A DNA stretch of 64,000 bases. Source: UMGS1590 sp900552455. GTDB lineage: Bacteria > Bacillota > Peptococcia > Peptococcales > Peptococcaceae. Both the position numbers and the translations under genes were made by a program. Positions within the stretch are counted from its first letter, which is position 1. Each line of letters starts with the position of its first letter. The notes beneath the pieces were generated by a model. It had not been told where the DNA came from, did no database searches, and was given only the letters and a program-made list of their open reading frames with translations. Below, one piece after another: positions 42,420-51,543 of this stretch. The stretch is from contig OZ007004.1 in assembly GCA_963931105.1 (NCBI GenBank), positions 1,178,001 to 1,242,000 of the forward strand, given 5' to 3'.

Positions 42420-43631
42420 TTACGCCAGCTTGGCGTCGAGACGCTGGGCGATGGCGTCGAGGAATTCTTCGCTGTTGACGGCGTGCTTGTTTTCGATGGT
42501 GGAAAGGCTCATGAGGTCCTTGGTCATGGTGCCGCTTTCGATGGTTTCGATGGTGGCAGCTTCGAGCGCGTCGGCGTATTTCTGCAGAGCGTCGTTGCCG
42601 TCCATTTCGCCGCGCTTGCGCAGCGCACCGCTCCAGGCAAAGATGGTGGCCACGGAGTTGGTGGAGGTCTGCTCGCCGTTCAGATGTTTGTAATAGTGAC
42701 GCTGTACGGTGCCGTGAGCGGCTTCGTATTCGTAGTAGCCCTGTGGGCTGACGAGCACGGAGGTCATCATTGCCAGGCTGCCGAAAGCGGTGGCCACGAG
42801 ATCGCTCATGACGTCGCCGTCGTAGTTTTTGCAGGCCCAGATGAAGCCGCCTTCGCTGCGCACAACGCGGGCAACGGCGTCATCGATGAGGGTGTAGAAG
42901 TAGGTGATGCCGGCTTCTTCAAAACGATCCTTGTAATCGCGGTCAAAGATTTCCTGGAAAATATCTTTGAAGCGGTGGTCGTAGATCTTGGAGATGGTGT
43001 CCTTGGTCGCAAACCAGACGTCCTGCTTGGTGTCGAGGGCGTAGGTGAAGACGGCGTTGGCGAAGCTGGCGATGGATGCATCGCGGTTGTGCATGCCCTG
43101 GATGACGCCAGGCTCGGTGAAGGTGAAGATTTCTTTTTCTTCCGTGCGGCCGTCTGCGTAGGCAACTTTCAGGCTGGCGGTCGCTGGACCGTCAACGCGC
43201 AGCTCGCTGTTTTTGTAAACGTCGCCGTAAGCGTGACGAGCGACGGTGATCGGTGCTTTCCAGGTGCGCACGAATGGGTGGATACCGTCGACAAGGATCG
43301 GCGCGCGGAAAACGGTGCCGTCGAGGAGGGCGCGGATGGTGCCGTTCGGGCTCTTCCACATTTCCTTGAGGTTGTACTCTTCAACGCGGGCGGCGTTTGG
43401 CGTGATCGTTGCGCACTTGACGCCGACGCCATATTTTTTGATCGCTTCCGCAGCGTCCACGGTCACCTGGTCGTTTGTTTCGTCGCGATATTCAAGACCG
43501 AGATCGTAGTATTCGGTTTTCAGATCCACGTATGGCAGGATCAGCTTGTCTTTGATCCAGGCCCAGAGGATGCGTGTCATTTCGTCGCCGTCCATTTCGA
43601 CGAGCGGCGTGGTCATTTTGATTTTTTCCAT
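42420..43631 (-). CDS. icd: NADP-dependent isocitrate dehydrogenase
   Basis: 403 residues of the eukaryote-like NADP-IDH branch. MDGDEMTRILW near the start, KSPNGTIRALLDGTVFR in the substrate site (written in part), AHGTVQRHYYKH, and LSTIENKHAVNSEEFLD near the end. It makes 2-oxoglutarate and NADPH from isocitrate. No other citric-acid-cycle gene lies next to it. A good ribosome binding site (AAAGGAG) precedes the start. Confidence 0.93.
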   Translation of the reverse strand: MEKIKMTTPLVEMDGDEMTRILWAWIKDKLILPYVDLKTEYYDLGLEYRDETNDQVTVDAAEAIKKYGVGVKCATITPNAARVEEYNLKEMWKSPNGTIRALLDGTVFRAPILVDGIHPFVRTWKAPITVARHAYGDVYKNSELRVDGPATASLKVAYADGRTEEKEIFTFTEPGVIQGMHNRDASIASFANAVFTYALDTKQDVWFATKDTISKIYDHRFKDIFQEIFDRDYKDRFEEAGITYFYTLIDDAVARVVRSEGGFIWACKNYDGDVMSDLVATAFGSLAMMTSVLVSPQGYYEYEAAHGTVQRHYYKHLNGEQTSTNSVATIFAWSGALRKRGEMDGNDALQKYADALEAATIETIESGTMTKDLMSLSTIENKHAVNSEEFLDAIAQRLDAKLA

Positions 43632-43726
43632 CGATAGAGACTCCTTTGCTGATTTTCAAGATTTCCTTATTATTTTACTTTAATTGCGTCTGTGTGTGCA
43701 ACAAGTCTTTCATTATTTTTGAAAGG

Positions 43727-43735
43727 TGTTATAAT
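43727..43735 (+). promoter_or_regulatory. Extended -10 promoter of the carboxypeptidase gene
   Basis: TGTTATAAT at 43727-43735, an extended -10 element; the -35 position (CTTTCA) is weak. Confidence 0.55.
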
Positions 43736-43786
43736 CAGAGTAGGAAAGAAGGACATTTTGCCTCAGTTTTTTAAGGAGGATTCCAT

Positions 43787-45124
43787 ATGAAAAACCATCC
43801 GAAAATTCTCGCTGTCTGTCTTTCGGCGGCGCTTTTGGCAATGAGCATTCCACCAGGCTTCGCTGCAGAAAATGCTGGCCCGGTCGATTCGCCGACGGTC
43901 ACCGATCCCTCAGATCCTGCAGAGCCGGAGACGCCGACCGATCCATCTGAGCCAGCAGATCCATCTGAACCGGAAGAACCGGAGCAGCCATCTGAGCCTG
44001 AGGATCCGGACGATGAGGAAACGTCGCAGCCGCCGAGCGTCACAACGACGGAGCCTGCTTTTGACGACAGCCATCAGCAAGCCGACGGCACCACCGTTGT
44101 CAGCGGCATTCTCCTCGTCAACAAAAAACATCCGCTGCCGGCAGATTACGCGCCATCCTACACTGGCGGCGCTGGTCAGAGCACCAGTCTGCAAGGCGAA
44201 GCGGACGCAGCCGCCAAAGCATTTCTGGCTGCCTGCAACGCGCAGGGCAACAGCATGTACATCCTTTCCGGCTACCGCAGCTATGATGTGCAGGCAAATC
44301 TTTTCGCGAATTACGCCGCCATGCATGGCGAAGCGCAGGCCAACACTTTTTCGGCGCGCGCTGGTCAGAGCGAGCACCAGACAGGCCTCGCGTTTGACGT
44401 CGGCGACGCTTACCACAGCGGCTACAATCTGCAGACATCCATCGACCAGTTCCCTGGCGTGCAGTGGATGATGAAGCACTGCGCCGAGTATGGGTTCATC
44501 CTGCGCTATCCAGAAGGAAAGCAGAACATCACCGGCTATCAGTACGAGCCATGGCATTTCCGCTATGTTGGCGTGGAAGCCGCTAAGGACATCATGGCCA
44601 GCGGGCTTACGCTGGAAGAATATCTCGGCGATGTCCAGACCGCGGCGTCGAATGGTCGGCAGATCGCCATTGGCCGCAGCGACAACAACCTCACCATCGA
44701 CGGAAAAATGACCACCGTTTCCAGCTACAACATCGAAGGGCTCAATTATTTCCGCCTGCGCGATCTGGCGACGATCCTCGCGGACACCGACGCAGAATTT
44801 AACGTCGGCTACGACGACAGCCAACGCCTCATCACTGTTGAGAGCGGCACGCCGCTTGATGGCGGCGGCAGCCTGATCCAGCTCGATCGCAGCGATATCG
44901 CCGTGAAAAATAATATGACCGTCATGGTTGACGGGCGCTATGTGACGCCGACTGCTTACAACATCGACGGCTTCACTTATTTCAAGCTGCGCGATCTGGG
45001 CGAGATCCTGAACTTTGGCGTAGCCTGGGATGAAGCATCCTGGAGCATGGTCATCACCACCGAAGAAGCAGAAAATCATTCTGTGATCGACAGTCTCCTG
45101 CCGGAAACGACAGAAAACGCATGA
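43787..45124 (+). CDS. D-alanyl-D-alanine carboxypeptidase (M15B) with surface-stalk domain
   Basis: 445 residues. Signal peptide (ILAVCLSAALLAMSIPPGFA), a Pro/Glu/Ser/Asp-rich linker (residues 30-85), an M15 VanY-type peptidase domain (SGYRSYDVQ, zinc-binding SEHQTGLAFDVGD, and WHFRYVG with the last histidine), then two copper-amine-oxidase-N-like repeats (YFRLRDLATILADT, YFKLRDLGEILNFG). It trims D-Ala from peptidoglycan stem peptides outside the cell. The stalk domain relates it to the protein at 37950-39230. Confidence 0.9.
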   Translation: MKNHPKILAVCLSAALLAMSIPPGFAAENAGPVDSPTVTDPSDPAEPETPTDPSEPADPSEPEEPEQPSEPEDPDDEETSQPPSVTTTEPAFDDSHQQADGTTVVSGILLVNKKHPLPADYAPSYTGGAGQSTSLQGEADAAAKAFLAACNAQGNSMYILSGYRSYDVQANLFANYAAMHGEAQANTFSARAGQSEHQTGLAFDVGDAYHSGYNLQTSIDQFPGVQWMMKHCAEYGFILRYPEGKQNITGYQYEPWHFRYVGVEAAKDIMASGLTLEEYLGDVQTAASNGRQIAIGRSDNNLTIDGKMTTVSSYNIEGLNYFRLRDLATILADTDAEFNVGYDDSQRLITVESGTPLDGGGSLIQLDRSDIAVKNNMTVMVDGRYVTPTAYNIDGFTYFKLRDLGEILNFGVAWDEASWSMVITTEEAENHSVIDSLLPETTENA

Positions 45125-45131
45125 ACAACAG

Positions 45132-45155
45132 AGCCGGACAAGCGTCCGGCTTTTT
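45132..45155 (+). terminator. Terminator after the carboxypeptidase
   Basis: AGCCGGAC (45132-45139) and GTCCGGCT (45144-45151), perfect arms, then TTTT. Confidence 0.8.
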
Positions 45156-45194
45156 GAGCAGTTACTAATGATGAAACAGAAAGGACGGATTCCC

Positions 45195-45773
45195 ATGTTT
45201 GAGATTGAAAATATCGCTCAGGAACTCAGCACCATCCTCGACGAAATGGTCGAGCGTCAGGCACCACAGGATGACGACATCTTTGTCATCGGCTGCAGCA
45301 CCAGCGAGGTCTGCGGCAAACGCATCGGCAAAGCCGGCAGCCCAGCTGTCGCCGACGCGCTTTTCCCAGTGCTGCGCCGTTTTGCGCAGGAGCACAATCT
45401 GCACCTCGCTTTTCAGTGCTGCGAGCATTTGAACCGCAGCCTCGTTGTTGAGCGTGAGACCATGCGCCGTTTCGGACTCACCGAAGTCAGCGCCGTGCCA
45501 CATGTTCACGCCGGCGGCTCGATGGCCAGTCACGCTTATCGCCATTTCACCAATCCTGTGCTCGTCGAAGGCATCCAGGCTGGCTACGGACTGGACATCG
45601 GCGAGACCATGATCGGCATGCATATGCGCCCAGTCGCTGTGCCAATGCGTCTCGCGCATCGCAGCATCGGCGAAGCCCGCGCCAACCCAAGCTTCTCCCG
45701 CCCACGCCTCATTGGCGGCGTCCGCGCTCGCTACACGCTGGAGGATGCGGATGATTTCGGGAAAGAAGAGTGA
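45195..45773 (+). CDS. UPF0340/YwlG family protein (TIGR01440)
   Basis: 192 residues. VIGCSTSEVCGKRIGKAGS at the N-terminus (written in part) and FQCCEHLNRSLVVE, VPHVHAGGSMASHAY, with the metal- or thiol-ligand cysteines and histidines conserved in this family. Function unknown. Start at MFEIE with GAAAGGA upstream. It precedes a DUF975 membrane protein and SppA with short gaps, so they may be one transcript. Confidence 0.88.
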   Translation: MFEIENIAQELSTILDEMVERQAPQDDDIFVIGCSTSEVCGKRIGKAGSPAVADALFPVLRRFAQEHNLHLAFQCCEHLNRSLVVERETMRRFGLTEVSAVPHVHAGGSMASHAYRHFTNPVLVEGIQAGYGLDIGETMIGMHMRPVAVPMRLAHRSIGEARANPSFSRPRLIGGVRARYTLEDADDFGKEE

Positions 45774-45799
45774 CCCGCAAATAACGAAGGAGGAAAACC

Positions 45800-46807
45800 A
45801 TGTCTTTCCAACAAAATTTTTCAAATTTCTACCCGCCGAATGTGCTGCCGCGCGTTGAGCTGAAATATAAAGCCAAGGATCTTCTGCGTGGCAACTGGCC
45901 GGTGCTCATCGGTGTGACGCTGCTCTTTTTGCTGCTCACTGGTTTTCAGGTGAACTATTCCTACGGCGTCGACGACGGCACGCTTCTGACGACGCCGGAA
46001 GACGCCAACATGGCGCAGATCCTTGCGTCGTACTTTAGCACTACGCTCTCAGCGCTCAGCAGTGCCATCGCCAGCATCGGTGTCGGGCGTATCGTGCTCG
46101 CCGTGATCGTCGGGATCATCTCGGCGCTTCTTATCGACGGTGTGCTCACCTATTGCTACACCGCCTGGTTTATCAAACTCGCCGAGATCGGCCACAGCCG
46201 TCCGCTCACCTTCAGTGATTTCGTCGAAGGCTTTTCCAGTGGCGTGACAGCGATGCTCGCTTATATCTGGCAGCAGCTCTGGCTCACCATCTGGAGTCTG
46301 ATCGGTCTGCCGGGATTTTTGCTGATGACGCTGCAATTGCTGCAGGTCAGCGGCAACGACACCGCGCTTTATGCGAGCGTCGCCACCGGCGCGTCGAGCT
46401 TTGCGGTGCTCATCGGTAGCCTGCTCTATCTCGCCGGGATGGTCATCGTTCTCATCATCACCATTCGCTACGGCTTTATCTTCCAGCTCGTTGCTGACGG
46501 TCGCGGCAAAGTTGGTCCGCGTCAGGCGCTGCGTTATTCCTGCGCCATCACCAAGGGCCATCTCAAAGAGCTCATCGTGCTCGAGCTTTCCTGGATTCCA
46601 TGGTATCTTGCTGTCGCGTTTTCATTTGGCATCGCAGCGTTTTATTTCATCCCGTACGCCAACGCTACGCAGGCCCTCGCTTATCGCTGGCTGCGCGATC
46701 AGGCGTTCCAGGATGGACGGCTCGATCCTGCCGCCCTCGGTTATAAAAAAGCAGGCGCGCAGACAGAAGCGCCGGTTCCTGCCGACGGTCCCGTCATCGA
46801 CGTGTGA
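45800..46807 (+). CDS. DUF975-family integral membrane protein
   Basis: 335 residues with about five or six membrane helices (for example NWPVLIGVTLLFLLLTGF, VLAVIVGIISALLIDGVL). The N-terminal R-x-x-KAKDLLRGNW region matches DUF975. Function unknown; the pairing with SppA suggests membrane-protein quality control. GGAGGAAAAC precedes the start. Confidence 0.8.
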   Translation: MSFQQNFSNFYPPNVLPRVELKYKAKDLLRGNWPVLIGVTLLFLLLTGFQVNYSYGVDDGTLLTTPEDANMAQILASYFSTTLSALSSAIASIGVGRIVLAVIVGIISALLIDGVLTYCYTAWFIKLAEIGHSRPLTFSDFVEGFSSGVTAMLAYIWQQLWLTIWSLIGLPGFLLMTLQLLQVSGNDTALYASVATGASSFAVLIGSLLYLAGMVIVLIITIRYGFIFQLVADGRGKVGPRQALRYSCAITKGHLKELIVLELSWIPWYLAVAFSFGIAAFYFIPYANATQALAYRWLRDQAFQDGRLDPAALGYKKAGAQTEAPVPADGPVIDV

Positions 46808-46816
46808 GGTGCAGCC

Positions 46817-47830
46817 ATGAGTGAACAACAGCCGCTCTACGAGCGCGACGAAACCCCACAGCCAGAGACCGCTGCCCAGACAGAGAAGAAGCAGCCGAAG
46901 AATAAATGGACAGCGTTTTTTGTCGCCATCGGCATTCTCGCCGTCATTTTCTTCATCGCATTTTTCGGCTTCGACGGCACAGGCGGCGTTGCCAGTCAGC
47001 GCAACGCCAACAACGTCGAAGTCATCGACATCGCCGGCGAGATCGCCGAATCTGGCAGCACCTACAACCAGGCCTTTATTGAAAAACGCATCACCATCGC
47101 GCAGAACGATCCGAACAACGTCGCCATCATGCTGCTCATCAATTCACCAGGCGGCGCCGTTTATGAGAGCGACGAAACGTACCTGGCGCTGATGGATTAT
47201 AAGGAAGAAACTGGTCGCCCCGTCTACGCATACTGCGAAGACTACTGCGCGTCCGGCGGATATTACATTGCGTCCGCTGCCGATGAGATCGTCGCCAATC
47301 GCAACAGCTTCGTTGGTTCCATCGGCGTCATCTGCGGGCAGTTTGTCGACGCCACTGAGCTTCTCGAAAAACTTGGCATCGATATCACAACCGTGCACAG
47401 CGGCGCCAACAAGCTCATGGGCAGTTCCTACGAATCGCCGACTGAAGAGCAGATCGCCATTTATCAGGAGCTCTCCGATGAGATCTACGACCGTTTCGTC
47501 GGCATCGTTGCCGACAGCCGCGACATGAGCGACGCCGACGTGCGCGCGCTCGCCGACGGCCGCATCTACAGCGCTCAGCAGGGCGTGGACAACGGCCTCG
47601 TCGACGACATCATGACCCAGGAGGAGTTCGACGACCATCTGCGCGAGCTTCTTGGCGACGACATCAGCTTTTACCACCAAACCTACGAGCAGGAGACCAC
47701 CAGCCTCATCTGGGAATTTCTGAATAACGCCGTCAGCGCCATCCGTGCCAACGGTGACGAAGTGACTGCCAGCCTCCAGGCCATCGACGAAATGACTTAC
47801 GACGAGCCAATGCTCATCTACGAGCCGTAG
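46817..47830 (+). CDS. sppA: Signal peptide peptidase SppA
   Basis: 337 residues, the short Gram-positive form with one N-terminal membrane helix (FFVAIGILAVIFFIAFFG). The serine nucleophile lies in YCASGGYYIASAADEI, and the lysine general base in SGANKLMGSSY. SppA cuts membrane-bound signal peptides and damaged proteins. Starts nine bases after the DUF975 gene (GAGGTG upstream). Confidence 0.92.
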   Translation: MSEQQPLYERDETPQPETAAQTEKKQPKNKWTAFFVAIGILAVIFFIAFFGFDGTGGVASQRNANNVEVIDIAGEIAESGSTYNQAFIEKRITIAQNDPNNVAIMLLINSPGGAVYESDETYLALMDYKEETGRPVYAYCEDYCASGGYYIASAADEIVANRNSFVGSIGVICGQFVDATELLEKLGIDITTVHSGANKLMGSSYESPTEEQIAIYQELSDEIYDRFVGIVADSRDMSDADVRALADGRIYSAQQGVDNGLVDDIMTQEEFDDHLRELLGDDISFYHQTYEQETTSLIWEFLNNAVSAIRANGDEVTASLQAIDEMTYDEPMLIYEP

Positions 47831-47908
47831 GCAGAAAAATCGATCTATGCGGAGCGCTTGTTCTTTCTTGCGAGCGCGCCGCTTTTTTATTTCGAAAGGG
47901 TGATCGCT

Positions 47909-48448
47909 ATGAAAAAATGGATGCTGCTCTTAATCGCAGCAGTCGTTGTGCTGATCGTGGCTGTTATTGGTGGCGGTTTTTCAAACGACGCCGAGCCGGC
48001 GACGCTCAGAGAACCGCCGCAGCTTGTTGTTGAGGATGGAGAAGCGAGCGTCGAAGCGCTGCGCGGAACGTACAGCTGGCACTATGGACAAGGAGATAAA
48101 GGCGTGGGCACCGACGCAGACAGCGTGCATCCCCTCGATGCGAAAGATACGATGACGCCGCTCGTTGCAAAACGCGGCGCAGAAGCGACGACGGTGCAGC
48201 TGACATTTGACGTTGCGCCGGACGCTGTGTCGGCGCGCGCCTGGGACACGGCGTATTGGGGTCAGGCGGCGTTTGCTGACGCTCAGGGCCTCTACGAATC
48301 TGTGCCTGTCCAGAAGAACGATCAGGGCGAATGGCTGCTGACGCTTCTGGAAGAGGATGCTGTGTATGGCATCTCTGCAGAGTGGAATCGCTTTGAAAAT
48401 TTTGGCGGCGAAGCATTTTACAGCTTTTACACACAATCGCAGCCGTAA
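47909..48448 (+). CDS. Secreted or membrane-anchored protein of unknown function
   Basis: 179 residues. One hydrophobic helix or signal sequence (WMLLLIAAVVVLIVAVIGGG), then a soluble part containing ALRGTYSWHYGQGDKG and LTFDVAPDAVSARAWD, with regular beta-strand periodicity. No family recognised. Starts after GAAAGGG; probably separate from sppA (79 bases). Confidence 0.65.
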   Translation: MKKWMLLLIAAVVVLIVAVIGGGFSNDAEPATLREPPQLVVEDGEASVEALRGTYSWHYGQGDKGVGTDADSVHPLDAKDTMTPLVAKRGAEATTVQLTFDVAPDAVSARAWDTAYWGQAAFADAQGLYESVPVQKNDQGEWLLTLLEEDAVYGISAEWNRFENFGGEAFYSFYTQSQP

Positions 48449-48451
48449 CGC

Positions 48452-48480
48452 TTGACATCCCTGTCCATGGATTATAAAAT
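48452..48480 (+). promoter_or_regulatory. Promoter of the serA/serS T-box leader
   Basis: Consensus TTGACA (48452-48457) and TAAAAT (48475-48480), 17-base spacer, starting right after the stop codon of the preceding gene. Confidence 0.8.
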
Positions 48481-48489
48481 TAAAGATAG

Positions 48490-48700
48490 CTATGAAAGGG
48501 CTTGTCAGTGCGCGATCTGTTCAGAGAGTCGGTGGTTGGTGCGAACCGGTGAAAGCGAGCTGACTGTCCACCCTGGAGCATTGGCGTAATGGCCACGGCT
48601 GGCAGCCGTTATCCTGCTTTTGAGTGATGACCATTTGTCATAATCTGGGTGGTACCGCGGAAATTCTCCGTCCCTGTCTTGTGCAGGGACGGTTTTTTGT
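48490..48700 (+). promoter_or_regulatory. T-box riboswitch, probably serine-specific
   Basis: A T-box leader: stem I landmarks (CAGAGAG, GGTTGGTGCGAACC), a putative serine specifier AGC at 48554-48556 within GAAAGCG, the ACCCTGGAGC stem base, the T-box GGGTGGTACCGCGG at 48647-48660, and the terminator CCGTCCCTG/CAGGGACGG with six Ts (48668-48698). Uncharged tRNA would stabilize the antiterminator. TGGT in the T-box pairs by Watson-Crick with an A discriminator and by wobble with the G usual in tRNA-Ser. Confidence 0.8.
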
Positions 48701-48715
48701 TTTCGGAGAGGAGGA

Positions 48716-50239
48716 ATGTCGGTGAACATCATTTTGGAGGAACGTCTTTGCGATGAGGCCATGGAACGACTGGCTGATGCTGGCGCAGAGATAACGGTGG
48801 ACGCCACGCTCGCTGATGCAGCGGCGGCAGATGCTGTGATCCTGAGCGGCAAGGCGTCGCTCGCTGATGCGCTTTACGCGGAGGATGCGGCGGTGCGTGT
48901 GCTCGGGTGTCTGGGACCGGAGAACACAAACTTCGATCGGGCGCGCGCCACCCGCGCCGGGATCATGGTGCTGGAGCCGCGTTACGGCGAAGCGGCATCT
49001 GTGGCTGATGATGCGCTGTATCTGATGCTCTCTATGGCGCGCGAGCGCAAGGAGGGCGTGGCGATCGAGCTGCGGAACAAAACGCTGGGCTTTCTCGGAT
49101 TTCCGCCGTTGGCGGCGGAGATCGCCGGACGTGCCCGCGGCTTTGGCATGGAGCTGCTCTGCTACGATCAGGATCTCAACCGCGGCCGCGCGGCGCTCTA
49201 TCATTGTGAGCGCACCAGTCTGGTGGATCTTTTCGTGCGCAGCGACTTTGTCGTGCTCCTGGCAGCGCCGGCAGAATGGAATGCGGCGCTCGTCGGCAAG
49301 GATGAGATCCAGCTCATGAAAAAGGGCGCAGGGCTCATCTGTCTCACCGATCCGCAGATCTTTCGCTGGGAAGAGCTGGTGAGGGCGCTGGACTGGGGCT
49401 ATCTCGAATATTTTGCCATCGATCTGCCGCGTAATCAGGCAGCGCTGGCCAAAGATGTCTCAGCTTATGGACGCGTGACGGTCGCTGAAGCGGCGAACAC
49501 GCGCGAAGCGCGCATCGAGGGCCAGGTGGAGCTGGCGCAGGATGTGGTCGCGGCGCTTTCTGGCGCGCAGGTGGACACGGCGACGAACATTGCGCGTGTG
49601 CACACGACGAATCTCAGAGAAGGAAGCCGCTGGTGTGCGCTGGGACGCTTGCTCGGCGTTTTTATGGGCCAGCGTCTGGAAACGCTGCCGGATGTGCTCG
49701 AGATCGAGGAAAGCGGCGCGCTGCCGGTGACGGAGAGCGACGCTGTCGTGGCGTCGGTGCTCGCCGGATTTGCCGAAGGCCTCGGCGAAAAGAAGATCAA
49801 TTTTGTCAACAGCCGCCTTTGGGCGGAGGATAAGGGGCTGACTGTTGCGCTCAAACAAAACGCGTCAGCTCTGAAGGCGCAGCTGCGCCTGTCGGTGGAA
49901 ACGCCGACGCGCCATCTGCAGGTGGCCGGTGATCGCGCCGGCGACGAGGACAACATCGTTCAGGTGGATGATTATTTCCTGCAGGGGCATCCGCACGAGC
50001 ACATTCTGCTCGTGCCGCATGTCAACCGGCCTGGCGTGATCGGGCAGGTGGGCACGCTGATGGGCGAGAAGGATGTGAACATCGCGGAAATGGTGCTGGG
50101 CTACAAGCAGCAGGACCGCACCACGGCGCTCATGTGGATCCAGGTGGAAAAACCGCTGGATCGCTCGATCAGCGAGGAAAGTCGCAAGCTTGCAAGTGTG
50201 TTGAGTATGGAGTATATTCATTTACCTGTTGTTGAATAA
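48716..50239 (+). CDS. SerA-like D-2-hydroxyacid dehydrogenase homologue with lost catalytic motifs
   Basis: 507 residues with the three-domain plan of 3-phosphoglycerate dehydrogenase: substrate/nucleotide domains (1-310), an intervening ASB-like domain (320-430) and a C-terminal ACT domain (HILLVPHVNRPGVIGQVGTLM in part). The usual motifs are missing: the GxGxxG loop reads GFLGFPPLA, the substrate arginine stretch RAGxGxDN reads CLGPENTN, the N-x-ARG loop reads CLTDPQIF, and the PHxGAST catalytic histidine region reads VAEAANTREAR. It should therefore lack ordinary PGDH activity and may be regulatory. It is T-box controlled and followed by serS. AGGAGG fits the GTG at 48722 better than the ATG at 48716. 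Confidence 0.8.
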   Translation: MSVNIILEERLCDEAMERLADAGAEITVDATLADAAAADAVILSGKASLADALYAEDAAVRVLGCLGPENTNFDRARATRAGIMVLEPRYGEAASVADDALYLMLSMARERKEGVAIELRNKTLGFLGFPPLAAEIAGRARGFGMELLCYDQDLNRGRAALYHCERTSLVDLFVRSDFVVLLAAPAEWNAALVGKDEIQLMKKGAGLICLTDPQIFRWEELVRALDWGYLEYFAIDLPRNQAALAKDVSAYGRVTVAEAANTREARIEGQVELAQDVVAALSGAQVDTATNIARVHTTNLREGSRWCALGRLLGVFMGQRLETLPDVLEIEESGALPVTESDAVVASVLAGFAEGLGEKKINFVNSRLWAEDKGLTVALKQNASALKAQLRLSVETPTRHLQVAGDRAGDEDNIVQVDDYFLQGHPHEHILLVPHVNRPGVIGQVGTLMGEKDVNIAEMVLGYKQQDRTTALMWIQVEKPLDRSISEESRKLASVLSMEYIHLPVVE

Positions 50240-50263
50240 ATTTATTTTGGGAGGAAACCATCA

Positions 50264-51529
50264 ATGTTAGATATCAAACTTATGCGCAAAGAACCAGAAC
50301 GCGTCGCTCAGGCTGTCGGCCGTCGCGGCAAAGAAATTGACATGCAGCCATTTTTGACCGCAGACGAAAAGCATCGCGAAGTCATCGCGCAGATCGAAGA
50401 GCTGCAGAGCCAGCGCAACGCGAAGAGCAAGGAAGTCGGTCAGCGCAAGCGCAACGGCGAAAGCGCCGACGATCTGATGGCGGAAGTTTCTGCGATCAAC
50501 GAAAAGATCAAAGTCCTCGACGAAAGCAAGGATGCCCTTGAAAAAGAAGTGCGTGATTTCGTTGTCAGCATTCCAAACATGCCAGCCGACGACATTCCAG
50601 ACGGCGGCGAAGACGATTATCGCGTTGAACGCGTCTGGGGCGAACCACGCAAATTTGATTTTGAACCAAAAGCACACTGGGATCTCGGCGTCGACCTCGA
50701 CATTCTCGATTTCGACCGTGCTGCAAAAGTTACCGGCAGCCGTTTCACCTTCTACAAAGGTCTGGCTGCCCGTCTCGAACGCGCGATCATTTCTTTCATG
50801 ATCGATATGCACACCGACAAGCACGGCTACACCGAGCTCATCCCTCCATACATGACCAACAGCGCGTCTGATTTCGGCACCGGCCAGCTGCCAAAATTTG
50901 CAGAAGATATGTTCCATCTTGAGAACACCGACTACTATCTGATCCCAACTGCAGAGGTTCCTGTCACCAACTATCATCGCGACGAGATCCTCAGCGAAAA
51001 AGATCTGCCAGTGAAATACTGTGCGTTCAGCCCATGCTTCCGTAGCGAAGCAGGCTCCGCTGGTCGTGACACCCGCGGCATCATCCGCCAGCATCAGTTC
51101 CACAAAGTTGAAATGGTCAAGCTCGCGCATCCAGATCACAGCTGGGAAGAGCTCGAAAGCCTCACGCAGAATGCCGAAGATATTCTCCAGGCGCTCGAAC
51201 TGCCATACCGCGTCATCTGCCTGTCTGCCGGCGACATCGGTTTCAGCTCCGCCAAGACCTACGACCTCGAAGTCTGGCTGCCAAGCTACGGCAAATATCG
51301 TGAGATCTCCAGCTGCTCCAACTTCCTCGATTTCCAGAGCCGCCGTGCCAACCTGCGTTTCCGTGACGCCGACGGCAAAGTGCGCTTCGTGCACACGCTG
51401 AATGGCTCCGGTCTGGCTGTTGGCCGCACGCTGGCTGCGATCCTCGAAAACTACCAGAACGAAGACGGCAGCGTCACGATCCCTAAAGCCCTCGTTCCTT
51501 ACATGCACGGCTACACCGAAATTCGCTAA
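50264..51529 (+). CDS. serS: Seryl-tRNA synthetase
   Basis: 421 residues, normal length. The N-terminal coiled-coil arm (EKHREVIAQIEELQSQRNAKSKE in part) binds the long variable arm of tRNA-Ser; the class II core has motif 2 FRSEAGSAGRDTRGIIRQHQF (in part) and motif 3 NGSGLAVGRTLAAILENYQ. Second gene of the T-box transcript, 24 bases after the SerA-like gene, with GGGAGG upstream. Confidence 0.96.
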   Translation: MLDIKLMRKEPERVAQAVGRRGKEIDMQPFLTADEKHREVIAQIEELQSQRNAKSKEVGQRKRNGESADDLMAEVSAINEKIKVLDESKDALEKEVRDFVVSIPNMPADDIPDGGEDDYRVERVWGEPRKFDFEPKAHWDLGVDLDILDFDRAAKVTGSRFTFYKGLAARLERAIISFMIDMHTDKHGYTELIPPYMTNSASDFGTGQLPKFAEDMFHLENTDYYLIPTAEVPVTNYHRDEILSEKDLPVKYCAFSPCFRSEAGSAGRDTRGIIRQHQFHKVEMVKLAHPDHSWEELESLTQNAEDILQALELPYRVICLSAGDIGFSSAKTYDLEVWLPSYGKYREISSCSNFLDFQSRRANLRFRDADGKVRFVHTLNGSGLAVGRTLAAILENYQNEDGSVTIPKALVPYMHGYTEIR

Positions 51530-51543
51530 GGTGAGAAGCGCAA

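Noticed and set aside
51530..51543. SCIFF precursor gene next to the maturase
   Set aside because: Only 14 bases separate serS from the maturase, and none of the short frames examined around it carries the six-cysteine pattern.
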